Assembly: GCA_019120275.1 (NCBI GenBank)
Contig: DWVL01000078.1
Location: 17,330-81,329 of the forward strand
DNA: 64,000 nucleotides
From: Candidatus Mediterraneibacter excrementavium
Lineage (GTDB): Bacteria; Bacillota; Clostridia; Lachnospirales; Lachnospiraceae
Direction: 5' to 3'
In this document: positions 61,096 to 64,000 of the stretch, piece by piece
Position numbering within the stretch: the stretch's first letter is position 1
Layout: the number at the start of each line of letters is the position of its first letter
Position numbers and translations under genes: made by a program
Notes under the pieces: model-generated
What the model was told of the DNA's origin: nothing
Seen by the model: only the letters and a program-made list of their open reading frames with translations
Databases searched by the model: none

Positions 61096-61905
61096 ATGAA
61101 ACAGGGCAGTATGAGATTAGGTTTTATCGGAACAGGAAATATGGCGGGCGCCATCATGGGCGGCATTATCAAAAATGAGATCTTCCGACCGGAAGAGATC
61201 ATCGGCGCGGATATCTCCTCCGCAGGTCGTGAGCGCGTAAAGGAAACTTACGGGATCCATGTGACGGCTGACAACCGCGAAGCGGCGGAGAAGGCTGAAG
61301 TGCTGATCCTGTCCGTGAAGCCTCAGTATTATGCGGAAGCTATCGCAGAGATCCGGGACTGTGTGAGCGATGACCAGCTGATCATCACCATCGCGCCGGG
61401 CAAAACGCTTGCGTGGCTGGAGGAGCAGTTCGGGAAACCGGTGAAGATCGTGCGCACCATGCCGAACACGCCGGCGCTGGTCGGCGAGGGCATGACGGCG
61501 GCATGCGTGAATCCGTATGTGACAGAGGACGAGAAAGCTTACACGCTGAAAATCCTTGAGTCTTTCGGGAAAGTGGAGATCGTACCGGAGCATCTGATCG
61601 ATGCGGTCGTGGCGGTAAGCGGAAGCTCGCCGGCCTATGTCTTTATGTTTATTGAGGCCATGGCGGATGCAGCAGTGGCGGAAGGCATGCCGAGGGCGCA
61701 GGCGTATCAGTTTGCAGCGCAGGCGGTGTACGGCAGCGCGAAGATGGTCATGGAGACCGGGAAACATCCGGGCGAGCTCAAGGACATGGTGTGCTCTCCG
61801 GCAGGAACAACGATTGAGGCGGTACGAGTGCTGGAGGAATGCGGATTCCGCAGTGCAGTTATTGAGGCGATGAAAGCCTGCGCGGATGTATCGAGAAACA
61901 TGTAA
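61096..61905 (+). CDS. proC: Pyrroline-5-carboxylate reductase
   Basis: 269-residue NAD(P)H-dependent enzyme of the last step of proline synthesis. The Rossmann motif is GFIGTGNMAGAIMGG at the N-terminus, and the C-terminal dimer region has VSGSSPAYVFMFIEAMADAAV and the conserved MVCSPAGTTIEAV. The start at 61096 follows AAAGGAGAG; upstream in-frame sequence is not conserved. The length is typical. Confidence 0.95.
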   Translation: MKQGSMRLGFIGTGNMAGAIMGGIIKNEIFRPEEIIGADISSAGRERVKETYGIHVTADNREAAEKAEVLILSVKPQYYAEAIAEIRDCVSDDQLIITIAPGKTLAWLEEQFGKPVKIVRTMPNTPALVGEGMTAACVNPYVTEDEKAYTLKILESFGKVEIVPEHLIDAVVAVSGSSPAYVFMFIEAMADAAVAEGMPRAQAYQFAAQAVYGSAKMVMETGKHPGELKDMVCSPAGTTIEAVRVLEECGFRSAVIEAMKACADVSRNM

Positions 61906-61923
61906 GAAAGGAATCGTATAAAT

Positions 61924-62853
61924 ATGGGAAACAGTGCAGAGAAAATCTATGATATCGGGATCATCGGCGGGGGGACCGCAGGAATGACGGCGGCCATCTA
62001 CGGACAGCGTGCAGGGAAACAGACGGTGATCATTGAGGGCAGCACTTTCGGCGGACAGATCACTTCCTCTCCGAACGTGGAGAACTATCCCGGGATTGCC
62101 AGCGTCAGCGGCAGTGAATTTTCCATGAATCTGCTTGACCAGGCGACAAAACTGGGGGCGGAGACAGTCATGGAGCAGGTGTCAGGGATCAGTGACGAAG
62201 GGAACGGGATCATGGTCATCCGGACTACAGGAAAAGAATACCGCTGCAGAAGCGTGATCCTTGCGACAGGCGTGACCCATCGCCATCTGGGTGTGCCTAA
62301 TGAAGAAAGGCTGACCGGGGCCGGAGTATCCTACTGCGCGACCTGCGACGGCATGTTCTTCCGCGGCAGGGACGTGGCGGTCGTGGGCGGCGGCAGTACG
62401 GCGCTCCAGGATGCAGAATTCCTGTCCAATTACTGCAGGAGAGTGTATCTGATCCACCGCAGAGACGAGTTCCGCGGTGAAGACAGCATCGTAAAGAGGC
62501 TGGAAGAAAAGGAAAATGTGGAATTCATCCTCAGCACGACGGTGCGGGATATCATAGGGGATGCTGTGGTTGAGCGGCTGATCCTGAATAACAAGAAGAC
62601 AGGGAAAGAATATAAGCTGGAAGTATCCGGCATATTTATCGCAGTCGGACAGATCCCGCAGAATGAGATCTTCGCTGATGTGGTCAGACTGGATGAAAAC
62701 GGGTTCATCCTTGCGGCAGAAGACTGCGTTACCTCCCATCCGGGCATCTTTGCCGCCGGGGACTGCAGGACAAAAGAAGTCCGGCAGCTTACCACAGCCG
62801 CTGCCGACGGGGCCGTGGCGGCCCTGGCAGCGTGCAGATATATGGCGGAGTAA
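61924..62853 (+). CDS. trxB: Thioredoxin reductase-like FAD/NAD(P) protein
   Basis: 309-residue flavoprotein with the FAD-binding IGIIGGGTAGMTAAIYG at the N-terminus, the redox-active CATC (Cys138, Cys141) and the NADPH-binding VVGGGSTALQDAEFL. The C-terminal GIFAAGDCR closes the FAD site. NADPH-thioredoxin reductase is the likely activity; no thioredoxin gene is adjacent. It follows proC by 18 bases and is convergent with the cyclophilin gene. Confidence 0.9.
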   Translation: MGNSAEKIYDIGIIGGGTAGMTAAIYGQRAGKQTVIIEGSTFGGQITSSPNVENYPGIASVSGSEFSMNLLDQATKLGAETVMEQVSGISDEGNGIMVIRTTGKEYRCRSVILATGVTHRHLGVPNEERLTGAGVSYCATCDGMFFRGRDVAVVGGGSTALQDAEFLSNYCRRVYLIHRRDEFRGEDSIVKRLEEKENVEFILSTTVRDIIGDAVVERLILNNKKTGKEYKLEVSGIFIAVGQIPQNEIFADVVRLDENGFILAAEDCVTSHPGIFAAGDCRTKEVRQLTTAAADGAVAALAACRYMAE

Positions 62854-62859
62854 GATCCG

Positions 62860-62883
62860 GAGACAGTGATCTTATACTGTCTC
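62860..62883. terminator. Possible bidirectional terminator between trxB and cyclophilin gene
   Basis: An 8-bp perfect stem (GAGACAGT 62860-62867 with ACTGTCTC 62876-62883) lies just after the trxB stop and overlaps the last codons of the convergent cyclophilin gene. No strong T-run follows on either strand, so termination may be weak. Confidence 0.4.
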
Positions 62884-63390
62884 GGGTTCTCCGTACGTCT
62901 CTCCGAACGTTTCCACAGTGACCTTTTTCATCCGCTGGTCTTCCAGCGGACGGTCGCTGTAATCCGTGGCAGTCTCTGCGATCCTGTTGACGGTATCCAT
63001 TCCTTCGATGATCTTTCCGAATGCGGCGTATGCGCCGTCCAGATGCGGGGATTTCTCATGCATGATGAAGAACTGGCTGCCGGCTGAGTCCGGGTGCATG
63101 GCTCTTGCCATGGAAAGGACCCCGGGATCGTGTGCCAGGTCGTTCCTGAAGCCATTCTGGGCAAACTCCCCTTTGATCGTGTAGCCCGGGCCGCCCATGC
63201 CGTTTCCGTCCGGGCATCCGCCCTGGATCATGAAGCCGCGGATCACGCGGTGGAAGATCAGTCCATCGTAGAATCCTCTGCTGACCAGAGAGATGAAATT
63301 CTTCACTGTATTCGGTGCGATCTCCGGATACAGTTCTGCTTTCATAATATCGCCGTTTTCCATTTCAAATGTTACAACTGGATTTGCCAT
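62872..63390 (-). CDS. Cyclophilin-type peptidyl-prolyl isomerase
   Basis: 172-residue cytosolic prolyl isomerase. It contains the cyclophilin signatures NFISLVSRGFYDGLIFHRVI, FMIQGGCPDGNGMGG, SAGSQFFIMH and LDGAYAAFGKIIEG. The active-site Arg is in FHRV. ATG 63390 is chosen because AAGGAG stands nine bases upstream; longer versions would add a non-conserved leader. Divergent from the ABC ATPase gene. Confidence 0.93.
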   Translation of the reverse strand: MANPVVTFEMENGDIMKAELYPEIAPNTVKNFISLVSRGFYDGLIFHRVIRGFMIQGGCPDGNGMGGPGYTIKGEFAQNGFRNDLAHDPGVLSMARAMHPDSAGSQFFIMHEKSPHLDGAYAAFGKIIEGMDTVNRIAETATDYSDRPLEDQRMKKVTVETFGETYGEPETV

Positions 63391-63502
63391 AATCTTGATT
63401 CTCCTTCTGAAATAAATATGTTCCATTTTATATGATTTATAAAATTCCGTCAATCGGACACAGGCATATGGTTGAAATGTACACTTTTAATCTGTTTTTT
63501 TG

Positions 63503-63544
63503 GTCACTCGTGACATTGTCCGGACTGTCATTGTGGATTATACT
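63503..63544 (+). promoter_or_regulatory. Promoter with nearby inverted repeats, ABC ATPase gene
   Basis: TTGTCC (63516-63521) and TATACT (63539-63544) are 17 bases apart, a good promoter 47 bases upstream of the start codon. GTCAC/GTGAC (63503-63507, 63510-63514) lies just upstream, and TGACA/TGTCA flanking TCCGGA overlaps the -35 box. These may be an operator. Confidence 0.55.
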
Positions 63545-63590
63545 AATCCCAGATTCAACGAAAACCATTTTTTTAAGGAGGCAATATAAA

Positions 63591-64000
63591 ATGGCAAGCT
63601 TATCACTTGAAGGCATTCAGAAAATTTACCCGAACGGTTTCCACGCTGTTAAGGACTTCAATCTTGAGATCGAAGACAAAGAGTTCATCATCTTCGTAGG
63701 TCCTTCAGGATGTGGTAAATCCACAACACTTCGTATGGTCGCAGGTCTTGAGGATATCTCAGGCGGTACACTGAAGATCGACGGAAAAGTAATGAACGAT
63801 GTAGAGCCGAAAGACCGTGATATCGCGATGGTATTCCAGAACTACGCTCTGTATCCGCATATGACAGTATATGACAACATGGCATTCGGACTGAAGCTGC
63901 GCAAGGTTCCGAAGGATGAGATCGACAAGAAGGTTCGCGAGGCTGCAAAGATCCTTGACCTTGAGAAACTGCTTGACCGTAAGCCGAAGGCTCTTTCCGG
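63591..64000 (+). CDS. Sugar ABC transporter ATP-binding protein (MsmK/UgpC/MalK type), cut by window edge
   Basis: Partial gene: the first 136 codons are visible and the frame stays open to the window end. It encodes an ABC ATPase with Walker [10 protein letters not shown] (residues 37-45), Q-loop [13 protein letters not shown] and the start of the signature (LSG) at the edge. The [15 protein letters not shown] opening and [11 protein letters not shown] are typical of MsmK/UgpC proteins, which serve several sugar ABC importers at once. AAGGAGG precedes the ATG. It may energise an importer using the orphan binding protein at 41311-42813, but this is inference. Confidence 0.92.
   Translation, partial: MASLSLEGIQKIYPNGFHAVKDFNLEIEDKEFIIFVGPSGCGKSTTLRMVAGLEDISGGTLKIDGKVMNDVEPKDRDIAMVFQNYALYPHMTVYDNMAFGLKLRKVPKDEIDKKVREAAKILDLEKLLDRKPKALS

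Overview
The window reads as chromosomal DNA of an anaerobic, probably gut-dwelling member of the Lachnospiraceae (Bacillota, Clostridia). This is inferred from strong AGGAGG-type ribosome binding sites, moderately high GC, a YlmC/YmxH-type sporulation gene, [FeFe]-hydrogenase maturases with a TM1266-type regulator, GH3 enzymes with reversed domain order, AgrC/LytTR-type regulators and an abundance of glycoside hydrolases. No rRNA, tRNA, complete insertion sequence or CRISPR array was seen.

Region 1 (1-15160) is mostly housekeeping. It holds a DUF975-like membrane protein and a DUF3783 protein (minus strand), then ymxH-like, nrdR, truA and exonuclease III. Two COG0523 GTPases follow, one with a His-rich metal loop and one fused to a DUF1980-like domain. 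After them come a PfkB sugar kinase, pyrE with a 49-residue membrane peptide, a VanZ/DUF6142-like pair, a long M29-type aminopeptidase and the purE-purM-purN-purD cluster, which ends in a strong terminator.

Region 2 (15160-60665) is a very large glycan-degradation locus. It carries GH2 + membrane esterase, two GH78-like proteins, GH43, an AgrC/LytTR-type two-component system, then GH2 + GH78 lipoprotein + GPH-type transporter + esterase + GH43. A YesM/YesN system with an orphan solute-binding lipoprotein, a DUF1593 lipoprotein, two membrane-anchored GH3 enzymes with a small membrane protein and a lipoprotein, a second AgrC/LytTR-type system, and GH5 and GH42 enzymes divergent from an AraC regulator complete it. 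The enzyme mix (beta-galactosidase, alpha-rhamnosidase, arabinosidase/xylosidase, beta-glucosidase and esterases) fits acylated, branched plant polysaccharide or plant glycosides; the exact substrate is not readable from sequence. Two things interrupt it. One is a minus-strand hydrogenase-maturation operon (TM1266-like regulator, hydE, hydG) with a riboswitch-like attenuator leader. The other is an AT-richer island with three 23-bp tandem repeats and a BRO-type antirepressor gene.

Region 3 (60700-64000) returns to housekeeping: acylphosphatase, proC, a thioredoxin-reductase-like flavoprotein, a cyclophilin, and the start of an MsmK/UgpC-type ABC ATPase cut by the window edge. That ATPase could energise sugar ABC importers whose permeases are not in this window.

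The most interesting signals are the candidate cis-regulatory RNA in front of the hydrogenase maturases (about 21833-21973), the GH3/membrane protein/lipoprotein/AgrC-LytTR module (47314-56502) and the GTPase-DUF1980 fusion (5724-6671). All functional statements rest on motif recognition by eye; no database search was run.
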